Source: Cristatella mucedo (lineage: Eukaryota > Bryozoa > Phylactolaemata > Cristatellidae). Taken from it: DNA of 19,913 bases. The notes beneath the pieces are model-generated. The model did no database searches. It had not been told where the DNA came from and was given only the letters and a program-made list of their open reading frames with translations. The translations under genes were made by a program, and so were the position numbers. Location of the stretch: positions 1 to 19,913 of the forward strand of contig WPIO01000603.1 of NCBI GenBank assembly GCA_009760855.2. Direction: 5' to 3'. Of the stretch, positions 1 to 8,409 are shown in pieces; within the stretch, counting starts at the first letter, position 1; every line of letters begins with the position of its first letter.

Positions 1-244
1 ATCCCACGAAAGAGTTCTTTGAGTCAGGGCATGTTCTGATGCAAGTCGGGAGGGAGTTACAATCTTTGGGACCATACGAACTAAATGCACAGTCTCCAAA
101 GGATTTGAGGTTTGTACGACGTAGTGGTAGACTGTTGGATTCCGAAAAGCGGGTGGTACGATGCTTGGCCTGGTGGGGGAGTAGATCTGAGAGATAGGCT
201 GTGGCTAAATGAAGTGACCTAAAAGTGAGCGACAAAATCTTGAC
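1..244 (-). mobile_element. L2/CR1-clade LINE fragment, 3' coding part, inverted
   Basis: Read on the reverse strand, this matches the C-terminal coding region of the larger L2 copy in this window (equivalent to about 2042-2290). The homology stops near position 21; the first 20 bases may be flank or divergent sequence. It is 5'-truncated at about 244 and directly abuts a forward L2 3'UTR that starts near 247. It carries no open frame of its own and is a fossil. The arrangement with the next feature suggests one insertion event with an internal inversion. Confidence 0.8.
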
Positions 245-246
245 AA

Positions 247-432
247 CTTGACACTGTGCATGCTGCCACTAACCACATTCGCATGCTGACCGTGTGCATG
301 TCACCCCTAACCACGTTAGTCATGTTGTTTATCAAGCATGATATTACTCACCATTCAATTGTATTTTCCTTTGCAGCAAATGTAGAGCGCCTAGGAACAG
401 ATTGAGTTCTCCGAGACAGCTTTATCAAGCGA
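247..432 (+). mobile_element. L2/CR1 LINE 3'UTR and 3' end
   Basis: This matches the 3'UTR of the main L2 copy (2357-2545), including the CATGCTGCCACTAACCACAT segment, the CACCATTCAATTG segment and the terminal GCGCCTAG...GAGTTCTC...GCTTTATCAAG stem-loop region. No (ATT)n tail follows; the sequence passes straight into unrelated DNA at about 432. No protein is encoded. It begins just where the inverted fragment to its left ends. Confidence 0.8.
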
Positions 433-674
433 TTGCTTGTTACTCGTCAGTAATTAAGATTTTCCCGAAGTTGTTAGTTAATTGCAGTTTGCTTAACGAA
501 CCAGATGTTTTTTGCCTAATGGCAAAGTGTTTGTGTTAGTTTCTCAGTCGTGGTCAACGACGGCTGCGATTCCGCGAGTCCGGTAACTACCGGCGACGAC
601 GTCGAGATAGACCCGAAGACGAAGAATCATCACGACCACCATCACCACCACTTGCAGCCGGAACAAAGGATCTC

Positions 675-1001
675 TTGCCACAATATTCGAACCCATGTAC
701 TAAGGACTCAGGTCGTAAATACATCGATGCTGTCCGTGCGAGCATATCTGCTTCACCTTTGCTGCTCAGTCCTCCGTCCGATCTGTCATCACTGGTAGAT
801 TGCTACAACACGACACTAGCTGACACGCTCGACGAGTTTGCACCTTTGACAAAGCGCACTGTGCGCCCCCGCCCAGACGGCCTATGGTTTACCACAGACA
901 TTAAACTAGCCAAGTCTACTAAACGAAAGCTTGAAAAGGCATACAAAAGATCCGGACTAACTGTCCATCGACAGGCATATGAAGACTACTGTAGGTCGTA
1001 G
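675..1001 (+). pseudogene. L2 ORF2 fragment: linker between endonuclease and RT
   Basis: The open stretch includes the typical L2/CR1 linker: a segment reading LDEFAPLTKRTVRPRPD, then WFTTDIKLAKSTKRKLEKAY. In this family the segment joins the endonuclease to the reverse transcriptase and normally continues for well over 100 residues before the NYRPVS motif. Here it ends at a TAG at 999-1001, and NYRPVS begins only a few bases later in another frame, so the intervening coding sequence has been lost. The part before about 700 changes frame: the residues ISCHNIR, typical of the same linker, are in a different frame. Non-functional. Confidence 0.75.
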
Positions 1002-1003
1002 AG

Positions 1004-2041
1004 AACTTAAGCAACTACCGCCCAGTCTCCCTTCTACCATTCCTATCAAAGACACTCGAACGGGTCGTGGCGGACCAGCTGAACTCGTATATCGAAACCT
1101 CACACCTTGCTAGTAAGTTCCAGTCTGGCTTTAGAGCTAATCACTCCACAGAGTCAGCATTGCTTCGGGTATACAACGACCTACTTAGGAATGCAGACAT
1201 GGGTAGAGTGTCTCTTCTTGTTTTGCTCGATCTTTCGGCAGCTTTTGATACCATCGATCACAAAGTACTTCTAGAGCGCCTCTCATCTCGCCTGGGCATC
1301 ACTGGCACTGCTCTGCAGTGGTTCAGGTCCTATCTCAGTGGGAGACTCCAGAGTGTTGACGTGAATGGACAAAGATCATCTGAAGTACCTCTAAAATATG
1401 GAGTACCTCAGGGCTCTGTGCTAGGTCCGGTCCTTTTCACCGTTTATACTCTCCCTCTCGCTGATGTGATTGCCAAGCACAATCTAGGCTTTCACTTCTA
1501 TGCGGATGACACTCAGTTGTACCTTTGCTTGGATCCCTCCCACCCTTCGAGCACCTCAAATTCTCTCAACTCACTTGCTGCATGCATTGATGACATCCGA
1601 TCATGGATGGCAGCAAATTTTCTAAAACTAAACGATGATAAAACTAACTTACTAGTTATGGGCAAACCTAGTGTTATTCAGAAATTGGAAAGGCTGACTT
1701 TCAAAATTGGCTCTGCCAGCATATCTCCAGTTGCATCAGCTCGAAATCTAGGTGTCATATTCCAAAGCGACCTCTCGTTAGACGACCACATCAGCTCCAC
1801 AGTCAAATCAGCCTATTTTCAGCTTCATAACATTGCTAAAATTAGGGCTTGTTTAGATAAGGATACCACGTCCAAGTTGGTCCATGCATTCGTGACATCT
1901 CGTCTCGACTTCTGCATCTCACTGCTTACAGGCCTACCAGCATGTGCGATCAGGCGATTGCAGCTGGTGCAAAACTCTGCAGCTAGGCATTACTCCACTT
2001 CTCGCCGACCTGCACTGGCTACCAGTCAAGCAACGGATTGA
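1004..2041 (+). pseudogene. L2 ORF2 fragment: reverse transcriptase domain
   Basis: RNA-directed DNA polymerase of the L2/CR1 type, which would synthesise cDNA at a nicked target. RT motifs appear in order: NLSNYRPVSLLPFLSKTLER just after 1004, FRANHSTESAL, LDLSAAFDTIDH (first catalytic Asp region), YGVPQGSVLGP, and FHFYADDTQLYL with the catalytic YADD box near 1500. LGVIFQSDLSLDDH and SRLDFCISLLTGLP follow. No ATG is needed here because this is the interior of a longer ORF; the first in-frame start-like codon, near 1067, is GTG. Family-like sequence ends at about 1987 (QNSAAR); the remaining residues to the stop at 2041 are out of frame. The catalytic residues are intact, but the domain lacks its natural N- and C-terminal connections. 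Confidence 0.9.
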
Positions 2042-2333
2042 CTTCAAGGTTTTGTCGCTCACTTTTAGGTCTCTTCATTCTATGGCTCCAGCCTACCTTT
2101 CAGATATACTACCCCATCAAGCAAAGCATCGTACCACTCGCTTTTCGGAATCCAACAGTCTAGAAATACCTCGTACAAACCTTAAATCCTTTGGAGACCG
2201 TGCATTTAGCTCGTTTGCTCCCACAGCCTGGAACTCCCTCCCGACCTGCATCAGAACATCCCCTGACCTGACCACATTTAAAAGAAACTTAAAAACATAC
2301 CTATTTAGGACAGCATTTAGTGGGTCCTTGTGA
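1988..2333 (+). pseudogene. L2 ORF2 fragment: conserved C-terminal region
   Basis: The reading frame beginning at about 1988 carries TPLLADLHWLPVKQRIDFKV, then MAPAYLSDILPHQ, IPRTNLKSFGDRAFSSFAP, AWNSLP and LKTYLFRTAF before the TGA at 2331-2333. This is the usual end of CR1/L2 ORF2 proteins downstream of the RT; its exact role is unclear. It is in a different frame from the RT because a short stretch between QNSAAR and the ITPLL motif is missing together with a frame change. The same region is found as truncated copies at 1-244, 3640-3695, 15058-15330 and 18936-19230. Confidence 0.85.
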
Positions 2334-2570
2334 TTCGTCCTCGATGTGCTTATGCGTGCTGGCACTGTTCATGCTGCCACTAACCACATTTGCATGCTGA
2401 CCCAGTGCATGTAACCCCTAACCATGTTATTCATTTTGTTTGTTTTTCAAACATGATTTTACTTACTATTCTATTGCGTATCACTTTGCAGCAAATGTAA
2501 AGCGCCTAGAAAGAGATTAAGTTCTCTGAGGGCGCTTTATCAAGTGCAATATTATTATTATTATTATTAT

Positions 2571-3040
2571 AAATATTAACCGTCTTACCTATTGTGCCAT
2601 CACAGCTCGCAGCCCTAAGCTTGTTATTTGATCTTTCTTCCAGAAAACCCCTCCTTTAATCTTCATTGTGACTGGCTTGTCTAGATCCAGGAGTAGAAAT
2701 AAACGCTGCATCACACGGAGTGAGCGTGTTAGGTAAACTGTACTGAGTATGAAAACAACAGTTTTCGGTAGCACGTGGCTGCAATAGGCTAACCTTATGT
2801 GAGGTATAGAAAAAGTACGAATCAGCCACCGGTGAATAAAAACTGTTGGGTTAGACTAGAAGGCTTTCAAACGGACGCCGGGAACTTACCACGGAACCTC
2901 CGTAAAGGGGGCTTGAATGCCTGCTGCCTTAGTTGTTCCACCCAATTAGCCAGACGCCCCCCTCGGCGTAGGGGCTTAGGAAAATGGCCCCCTCCATATT
3001 GACAGCCAATGCAATATTAAAAAGGTTAAGCTGATCGAAC
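2571..3040. other. intergenic sequence, no gene recognised
   Basis: This follows the (ATT)n tail of the main L2 copy. I see no motif-bearing open frame, RNA gene or repeat related to the rest of the window. The short open frames present have no recognisable motifs. Confidence 0.5.
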
Positions 3041-3190
3041 AGCCTAATGTATATAGTGGCCGAATAGCTTTGGCGACTGTCACCCCATCTGCAGAGGACA
3101 ATAGAGAATTGCCTCCTGCAGGACTCGAACCAGCTAACCGATTCGTTAATTCCTTAAATCTGAGCTAAGACCCTTGCCAGCCGCTAGGCA
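3040..3190 (-). mobile_element. decayed tRNA-derived SINE
   Basis: On the reverse strand a box A-like TTAGCTCAGATTTAAGG (3152-3168) is followed by a perfect box B, GGTTCGAGTCC (3121-3131). These are the internal RNA polymerase III promoter elements. The body continues toward 3040 with TGCAG, GGTGACAG and CGGCCACTATATA segments that resemble the body of the SINE at 4990-5143. The box A to box B gap is shorter than in a real tRNA and no acceptor stem pairs, so I call a SINE fossil, not a tRNA gene. Confidence 0.5.
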
Positions 3191-3324
3191 TTGGTAAAAC
3201 GATTGGTCGAATGGTATCGATTACACCGACGAGACATGTAGCAGCAGAACTAGGCCGCCTCTGCCAAAGAGTGCGTTTTTTAGCTTTCTTTACTGAAAAA
3301 TTGAGCACATTCGTGCCAGCATTG

Positions 3325-3695
3325 TAATGATAATAATAATGCACTTGATAAAGCGCCCTCAGAGAACTCAATCTCTCTCTAGGCACTTTTCATTTTCTGC
3401 AAAGGGAAATGCAATTGAATGGTGAGTAATATCATGCTTGATAAACAAGTAAAATGAATAACATGGTTAGGGGTGACATGCACAGGGTCAGCATGCAAAT
3501 GTGGTTAGTGGCAGCATGCACAGTGTCAGCAGGCATAAGCACGTGAAGGACAAATCACAGGGACCCACTAAGTGCTGTCCTAAATAGGTGTGTTTTTAAG
3601 GTCTTTTTAAATGTTGTCAAGTCAGGGGATGTTATAACGCAAGCCGGCAGGGAGTTCCTGGCTTTGGGAGCATACGAACTAAATGCACGGACTCC
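3325..3695 (-). mobile_element. L2/CR1 LINE, 5'-truncated 3' end
   Basis: The reverse strand matches the last part of the L2 ORF (from the GACCGTGCATTTAG segment) and the whole 3'UTR. It ends in the stem-loop and a short imperfect (ATT)n tail at about 3325-3340. Homology breaks off at 3695, where a GC-rich unrelated sequence begins. A forward-strand open frame that starts inside this fragment and runs to 4026 is a chimera of reversed L2 and flank, and is not a gene. Confidence 0.85.
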
Positions 3696-3829
3696 ATTTC
3701 GGTGGCCCCAATCTGCAGCTGCGGCTGCGAAAAAAATACTCGGGGCTCTGACTCAGCTTGAATTTATGAGCGGCCATGACTCTCGGTCGCGCATTTCGGT
3801 GGCCCCGGCAGCTGCAGCTGCGGCTGCGA
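3696..3829 (+). repeat. direct repeat pair ATTTCGGTGGCCCC, 97 bp apart
   Basis: A segment of about 38 bp starting ATTTCGGTGGCCCC and containing GCTGCGGCTGCGAA occurs at 3696 and again at 3793. The first copy lies exactly at the 5' edge of the reverse-strand L2 fragment. The repeats could be a local tandem duplication or a trace of the insertion event. No gene is associated. Confidence 0.6.
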
Positions 3830-4832
3830 ATCGCTGGCGTCTGCTCCGCCGGATCGGCTGCACGCTGCGAAGCAGTAGCAGCGGCTGTCCGCTAACGTTA
3901 CGCTGGCGTCCGCCGCCGGCAGCGGAGAGCGCGCCAAGCACAGCCGAGTGGCCAGATGGAAGCCGGAATCCACGAGGAGCAGAGCCAACCCGAGCGCCAG
4001 CGCGTTTTCTAGAAACTGTTACCTAAGTCGGATTGTTAGCTAGCCTGCGCCAGTGAAAGCTTAGGGGGATCCGTGTACGCAGTTGAAAACTCTCCAGCGT
4101 AGTAGCGATGAGCCAAGTCATTGTGACTACGGTACACAGACGGCGAAACATGTAGGCACTGCGAAATTCTGAGCGGACCTCGATTCAATAAGGAAACTCG
4201 AACTCTCTCAAATCGACAAGGACTAATAGTTCACTCCTCTACGCTCTTGTTGAATGTACGGAATGTTCATCGCAATGGAATGTTCATCGCAAGCCGGGCA
4301 CGCGCACCCACGAGCCAAACTCGCCACTGTCTGACAGTCTCCCCCGCCACAGCCATCACGCAGCTCTCAGCCGTTCCGACCGTCTCTGTCGGCGGTCTCC
4401 TCCCAACCGTTCAATAAAATAAGTCAGCGCCCCATCTTCGCAGACCTGCCCATTAGCACAAAGCAATCAAAGCGATTGTTCATAGTTTGCCCCTCTCTTT
4501 TTTTGGGGACGACGTTAGTTCCACGATGGGCAAAGCCATACTTTATTAGCACAGGCATCTCCGTCTGGGCTTCCTCTGCTCAGGACGGGCCGTGAGCGAT
4601 CAAGCACAGCTGCTGTCTGCAGGACTAGCAATCGGAGACGCCGCCTGGCACATCCGCTCAGCGCCGGCAATAGCCTCAAAAGCAGACCGTGACCGCAGCT
4701 TTGACTGCTTCTGAAAACTTCTTTAATTTATTAAATTAAAAATCTCGCTTTCATTTAAGAGCTATTTTGATATCGGTGCATAGTTATTCTTTGCCGGACA
4801 TGGACGGAAACTTGTTGCTAATGTTCTCCGTT
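3830..4832. other. intergenic sequence, partly GC-rich; minor repeats only
   Basis: I recognise no gene. Visible structure is limited to a tandem pair of a 17-bp unit GGAATGTTCATCGCAA at 4260-4293 and an AT palindrome-like stretch at 4723-4741 (TTTAATTTA / TAAATTAAA). The GC-rich start (3830-4010) has open frames in several directions, as expected from base composition. Confidence 0.5.
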
Positions 4833-4949
4833 TAATAATAAGAATAATAATAATAAAAACGCACTTAAAAAAGCACCCTCAGAGAAATCAATCTCTTTCT
4901 AGGCGCTTTACATTTGCTGCAAAGGGGAATGCAATTGAATGGTGAGTAT
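4833..4949 (-). mobile_element. L2/CR1 LINE 3' end fragment
   Basis: On the reverse strand this carries CACCATTCAATTGCATT, the TTTGCAGCAAATGTAAAGCG segment, the terminal stem-loop and an interrupted (ATT)n tail (4833-4856). Only about 117 bp of the 3'UTR is present, so it is a strongly 5'-truncated insertion. The loop has GATTTCTC instead of GAGTTCTC, and the stem keeps its pairing through a G-T pair. Confidence 0.8.
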
Positions 4950-4989
4950 GGACGATTGTCACTAAGAAATCAATCGAGATGAGACGTGA

Positions 4990-5143
4990 TGGTACACTAG
5001 GTAAGGTGGTTGCTTGCACGACCTCGATACCGAGGTCGTGGGTTCGAATCCTGCGGTGGGCGATTCTTTATCGCCACTGCAAGCGGCGGTGATAGCCATA
5101 AAGGCTCTTCTGTCGCTATACAGAAAGTGGCTGTTAACTCAGT
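4990..5143 (+). mobile_element. tRNA-derived SINE
   Basis: The head carries a weak box A region (TACACTAGGTAAGGTGG, 4993-5009) and a perfect box B, GGTTCGAATCC (5041-5051), the internal RNA polymerase III promoter. Just before box B is a 10-bp perfect hairpin, CACGACCTCG / CGAGGTCGTG with a 4-base loop (5017-5040), longer than an anticodon stem. The body after the head (GATTCTTTATCGCC to GTGGCTGTTAACTC) recurs in reverse at 11819-11873 and 14553-14690. This copy has no L2-like tail after the body, so it is probably 3'-truncated. The acceptor ends do not pair as in a tRNA. Confidence 0.7.
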
Positions 5144-6477
5144 CATTATTTAGTTATTTATTGACAATAACTAAAAGAGACACTTATAGTTGAAACATTT
5201 CGTGCTTCAGACGGAGTATATTTTCGCGTTGAGGGGTATAGTTTGGCCTAGCCTATTTCAAACCCCTGGTATAAAGTGGCCTAGGCACTTATAACCCAGG
5301 TATGCTCTTGGCGGTGTACCCTCTGGCCAGTTAAACATGGTTTGAGTACGCGAGCTCTTCGTGCCTAAACGTCTGCCGCTAGCAGTTTGTGGGCGTATGC
5401 CTTAGTTACAAGCTAATTATTCTGGAGCCCAATAAGAACTCAACAAGTGCAGTCGATGAGGTGTCTTTATCCGCTTGAATTGCAGAGCCAGAAGCCACGA
5501 TGTCACCGTAAGTGTGCCTGTAATTGTTCGGTGAACTCAATCGCTGCGACGACCTATCGATAATTCATAGTACAGGTGCAGATCGACAAATAAATAAATA
5601 TATAAATAAATATATAAACAAATGTATATATATAAATAATATAAGTAAATAAATATTAATAGATAAATATAAATAGGACGCTGTCAAAATCTGGTGACGT
5701 TCCGATCTGTCATCTTCAGGGTGTCCGTAGTCTCTTGCTCCGTGTTAAAATGCAACTGAAACTGAATGCCGCTGCAGGTGCTGCTCGCGCGAGTGTTGCA
5801 CTCGCTGTACAGGTGCTGCACGCGCGGCCTTCTACGTAGCTCTGCCTTAGACTGGTCTGGATTTACTACCTGACCTCGGTATCTATGCATAGGGTATATG
5901 CATATCTATGCTACTTTGGCTTCTTTATCACTCCTTGCTCTGCTACCTTGAGCATAGCTGACCGTATCAGTGCAGCTACCCGTTGGCTGTGCTTCGAGGT
6001 GGCAGCTATGCAATTATTCGTTTCGCGTCTGTAAGAACTATCTCCGATACATAGGCCGCTAATGTGGCATTTGACTATAGCTTAATAGTTCCTATGGCTC
6101 GACTATAATAAGTGACTGCAGGACAATTGTTAAATTCTCAGGCCAGGCATTTTGTAGCCTTCACTGAAGTTCAATTACGAAACTGGAAAGTGATTCGTCC
6201 ACTTAAGCCACTCAGTGCCAGCCTGGGTATACGCCGTTATGGAAGGTGATGGTACGCGCTTGTGTGTTCATCTTTATTTGTAACTGCACAAAGTCACGCA
6301 CACACACACTAAGTGTGTACTACGTAGGAGAGCTTCCTCTATCCTTCCACTTAGAGCCTAAGCGGCTTTTATTACTCCTACTATTTATATTATACCTCAT
6401 CAGAATTCATCACAGGCACAAAATAGAAATTGAGAAGCATAGCTCAGTGAAGACGCAGGCGCCACGTGATGGCACAC
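5144..6477. other. intergenic sequence with an AT microsatellite; no gene recognised
   Basis: Positions 5588-5676 are a degenerate (TAAA)n/(TA)n microsatellite. A 68-codon reverse-strand frame with an ATG (5684-5890) overlaps a GC-rich imperfect repeat, GCAGGTGCTGC and CAGGTGCTGC; it has no known motif and I do not call it a gene. I recognise nothing else here. Confidence 0.5.
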
Positions 6478-6612
6478 GAACCTGTTTCCACAGACGTCGC
6501 AGGCTTGGCGTTTATCCCCGGTGTGGGTCAGCTGATGACCTCTCAAATGGCTGGATTGGGAGAACCACTGCCCGCACTTATCGCAGGCGTACGGCTTCGT
6601 GCCGGTGTGAGT
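6478..6612 (-). pseudogene. inverted fragment of the C2H2 zinc-finger gene (finger 3 and start of finger 4)
   Basis: The reverse strand of about 135 bp is nearly identical to 12767-12903 of the zinc-finger gene. It encodes a whole finger, [21 protein letters not shown], whose C, C, H and H ligands are kept, then the beginning of the next finger (CDVCGN). It lacks start, upstream fingers and end, so it cannot make the protein. Its 3' gene-side edge stops at ACTCACACC, and the left edge at about 6478 passes into unrelated sequence. A few bases to its right the direct duplicate of 13338-14641 begins. It is therefore inverted relative to its neighbour in the original locus. Confidence 0.9.
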
Positions 6613-6863
6613 TGTTTGCTGATTCGCACTGGGCACAAGACTTGTTGCTCGGTGCGAGAAGATGCATCAGGCAAGATGCCTTAGTAAGTTTGTTCTGACT
6701 GGTGGTGCTGTCAAAGCGAGCAGAACCTGTAGACTGGCATCTGTTCCAAGCAGAACTCAACTGGTCTCTGTGCACAAGCAGCTGCATCGGTCCCAACTAC
6801 GAAGCTGCAATCGGTCCCAGCAGCTAGCGAAGCTGCAGCAGCAGCATTGGGCAGCGGCGGCTA

Positions 6864-6866
<3 letters not shown>

Positions 6867-6926
<60 letters not shown>
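6867..6926 (+). repeat. CAG microsatellite, 20 uninterrupted repeats
   Basis: Twenty perfect CAG units. The corresponding place in copy B (13545-13568) has eight. Upstream bases also differ: copy A has additional CTGCAG and GCAGC material here, whereas copy B has a GATTGGGACC segment. The run translates as polyAla, polyGln, polySer or polyCys depending on frame; there is no evidence that it is translated. Confidence 0.95.
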
Positions 6927-6927
<1 letters not shown>

Positions 6928-7469
6928 TTGCTCTTCTGTCTCCTTTGGTGCTGCTGAGTTCGCTCTGAAAGCGTTTAGCCGTGTCGTTAGTAAAGTACGT
7001 GTAAGCATTCTGCTTCTTATGCTTTTTGAAGCACGAAACACACATTGCTTTGAGTTGGGAAGGCAAGAATAGTAAATAATAGTTAAAAAATGCACGGCCA
7101 TGCATTAAAACTGAGATTTGTCTGGTGTAGATTACATGTTCAACCGATGTTGTGTGCTTATGAACCTTGCTCTCGACAAGAGTGACTAGAGTCGACTAGA
7201 GTGACGGCTCCTGGGCGGCGTATTAATGTCTTACGGCCAAGTGATTGCATTGCCGACGGTTAGGGGGCAGTGCACAGCTGCCATGCTAAGCAGATCCGTG
7301 TGGCAACTGTCTCCCTTTTAGATTCGTTAAAAAGTAAAGAATCCAAGTTCTATTAAAGCATGGTCAACTCACTGATGCACAATCCAAAACTGCTCCCAGG
7401 TCAGCACCTTACCTACTGATCCGTGTGGCTATCTAAATGTGCCGATCTGGTTTGGACCAAAGGTTAAGG

Positions 7470-7598
7470 TTCTGGCCTCGTCAAAGGTCAAGGTGAATGT
7501 ATTCGATTGAGATCGTGGGCTCGAGCCCCGTGGTATATGTGAAGCGCTTGAATAGAGATTGAGCTCACTTAGGGTGCTATGCAAATATATTGTATTCA
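7470..7598 (+). mobile_element. tRNA-headed SINE with L2-like tail
   Basis: A box B-like GGCTCGAGCCCC (7518-7529) preceded by GAGATCGTGG is followed by a tail, AAGCGCTTGAATAGAGATT then GAGCTCACTTAGGGTGCTAT. This tail aligns with the L2 3' stem-loop (AAAGCGCCTAGAAAGAGATT, GAGTTCTCTGAGGGCGCTTT). It ends in an AT-rich stretch containing ATTGTATTCATTTATTT. The head upstream of 7500 is diverged. A second copy is at about 14096-14222, within the duplicate. Confidence 0.55.
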
Positions 7599-7599
7599 T

Positions 7600-7735
7600 T
7601 TATTTATAATTCATTTGTATGTCGCCTTTAATCTCTATTCGGGCGTTTAGCATATGCTTCAGGGCTCGAATCCACGACTTCGGTCGATAGAAGCGGCCAC
7701 CTTACCCCCTTCCCAAGGACTCATAATGTTCATCT
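7600..7735 (-). mobile_element. tRNA-headed SINE with L2-like tail, reverse
   Basis: On the reverse strand, GGTAAGGTGGCCGCTTCTATCG (about 7689-7710) followed by GAAGTCGTGGATTCGAGCCC (box B region 7661-7673) matches the head of the SINE at 4990-5051, with GGTAAGGTGG shared exactly. The tail, ACGCCCGAATAGAGATTAAA, resembles the L2 3' end. It sits tail to tail with the forward SINE at 7470-7598, so the region forms a long imperfect inverted repeat. The same pair is present in the duplicate at 14096-14360. Confidence 0.6.
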
Positions 7736-7919
7736 CCCTGTCTACAGCCGAGGCAATGCTGCAGACTTGCCGATTTTGAACTGCAGCGATTCTATACCGA
7801 TTTATCACTGAATATTGATGCACAGTGGGCGGTTTCTTCTCTGCAGAGGGTATGGACTGACTAGGGCTGGTCAGTGGGGCTCTTAGATAAGGCATCCCCC
7901 CCCCCCCCCAAAAAAAAGC

Positions 7920-8000
7920 TTGCTGATTTAACAGCCTCGTTTTACGTAGTGGCAGAAGTGTGCCTTTACCGGCTATCGTCACCTCTTGTAGTATGCGATA
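7920..8000 (-). mobile_element. SINE body fragment, truncated at the duplication edge
   Basis: The reverse strand shows GGTGACGATAGCCGGTAAAGGC and AACGAGGCTGTTAAATCAGC, matching the SINE body at 5061-5143. In the sister copy (14553-14690) the element continues into its tRNA-like head, but here homology stops at 8000 and a minisatellite begins. The end of the duplicate therefore falls inside the SINE. Confidence 0.6.
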
Positions 8001-8014
8001 AGCGTCGCGTCCGC

Positions 8015-8163
8015 GACAGAGTCGGCAGTGGCTGCGACAGAGTCAGTAGTGGGCTTCGACAGAGTCGGCATTGGCCTGTGACAGAGTCGGCAGTGGCCTG
8101 CGACAGTGTCGGCAGTGGCCTGTGACAGCGTCGGCGGCGTCCGTGACAGAGTCAGTGGCCTGC
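8015..8163 (+). repeat. 22-bp minisatellite, about 7 units
   Basis: Units start with GACAG at 8015, 8036, 8058, 8080, 8102, 8124 and 8145. The common unit is GACAGAGTCGGCAGTGGCCTG plus one base; the first and the last two are shorter or more divergent. It starts 15 bp after the end of duplicate copy A. The region from 8164 to 8409 holds nothing I can name. Confidence 0.9.
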
Positions 8164-8409
8164 GATGCAGAGCAAGCCATGACGGTGACGTTGGCCTGCG
8201 ACCAGCCGGTGGGCTGTGACGTGGCCTAGGCCGGAGTGTTTGCTGACCGAATGGTCCGCATAGGACGGAGAGACTGGGAAGGCTTGAGAGGCTGTGCAGG
8301 CTGGAGAAGCAGCTGCACATGTCGGAGACGGCAGAATCGGCAGAGGCAGATCAGCTGCTCATTGCTGCTCTGTACCTTGCAGCTACATGTGTTGGCGCTG
8401 CAAACTTGG

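Larger units (their letters stand above)
655..2570 (+). mobile_element. L2/CR1-clade LINE, largest copy in window, 5'-truncated and internally deleted
   Basis: This is a non-LTR retrotransposon that would copy itself by target-primed reverse transcription. In order it shows the end of the endonuclease-to-RT linker (about 655-1001), the reverse transcriptase (1004 to about 1987), the conserved CR1/L2 C-terminal region (about 1988-2333), a 3'UTR of about 210 bp and a terminal stem-loop followed by an (ATT)n tail (about 2549-2570). The apurinic-type endonuclease proper is not visible. L2 membership is judged from the RT motifs, the C-terminal AWNSLP motif and the stem-loop plus ATT-repeat 3' end. 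At least three lesions are visible: a frame change near 700, a deletion at about 1001-1004, and a small deletion with frameshift near 1987. The copy should therefore be inactive, although it is the least decayed here and is the best reference for the other fragments. Sequence from about 541 to 655 may belong to it but is not clearly alignable by eye. Confidence 0.88.
6617..8000 (+). repeat. direct duplicate, copy A (matches 13338-14641)
   Basis: Starting at TGCTGATTCGCAC and ending within a reverse SINE at GCGATA, this region runs colinear with 13338-14641. It differs by substitutions and indels: a longer CAG tract (6867-6926), a C14A8 run (7896-7917), an 8-bp GCCATGCT insertion and an extra tandem GACTAGAGT segment near 7190. 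No convincing protein gene lies in it: the alanine- or cysteine-rich frames across the CAG tract are products of the repeat. It contains two SINEs placed tail to tail. Confidence 0.92.

Noticed and set aside
3105-3190. tRNA gene on the reverse strand
   Set aside because: Box A and box B are too close and there is no cloverleaf. It is treated as a SINE fossil.
3664-4026. 120-codon forward open frame
   Set aside because: It begins inside a reverse-strand L2 fragment and continues into GC-rich flank, so it is a chance frame over a junction.
5001-5060. Genuine tRNA gene
   Set aside because: Box B is perfect, but the acceptor ends do not pair, the anticodon-side stem is 10 bp, and the same sequence recurs with SINE bodies.
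6662-7105. Polyalanine/polycysteine open frames across the CAG tract as protein genes
   Set aside because: Their openness comes from the CAG repeat in every frame, the flanks have no motifs, and the duplicate copy changes length by 12 units. A gene is not supported.
8015-8163. CRISPR-like array
   Set aside because: The units are contiguous 22-bp repeats without unique spacers, and the context is eukaryotic. It is a minisatellite.
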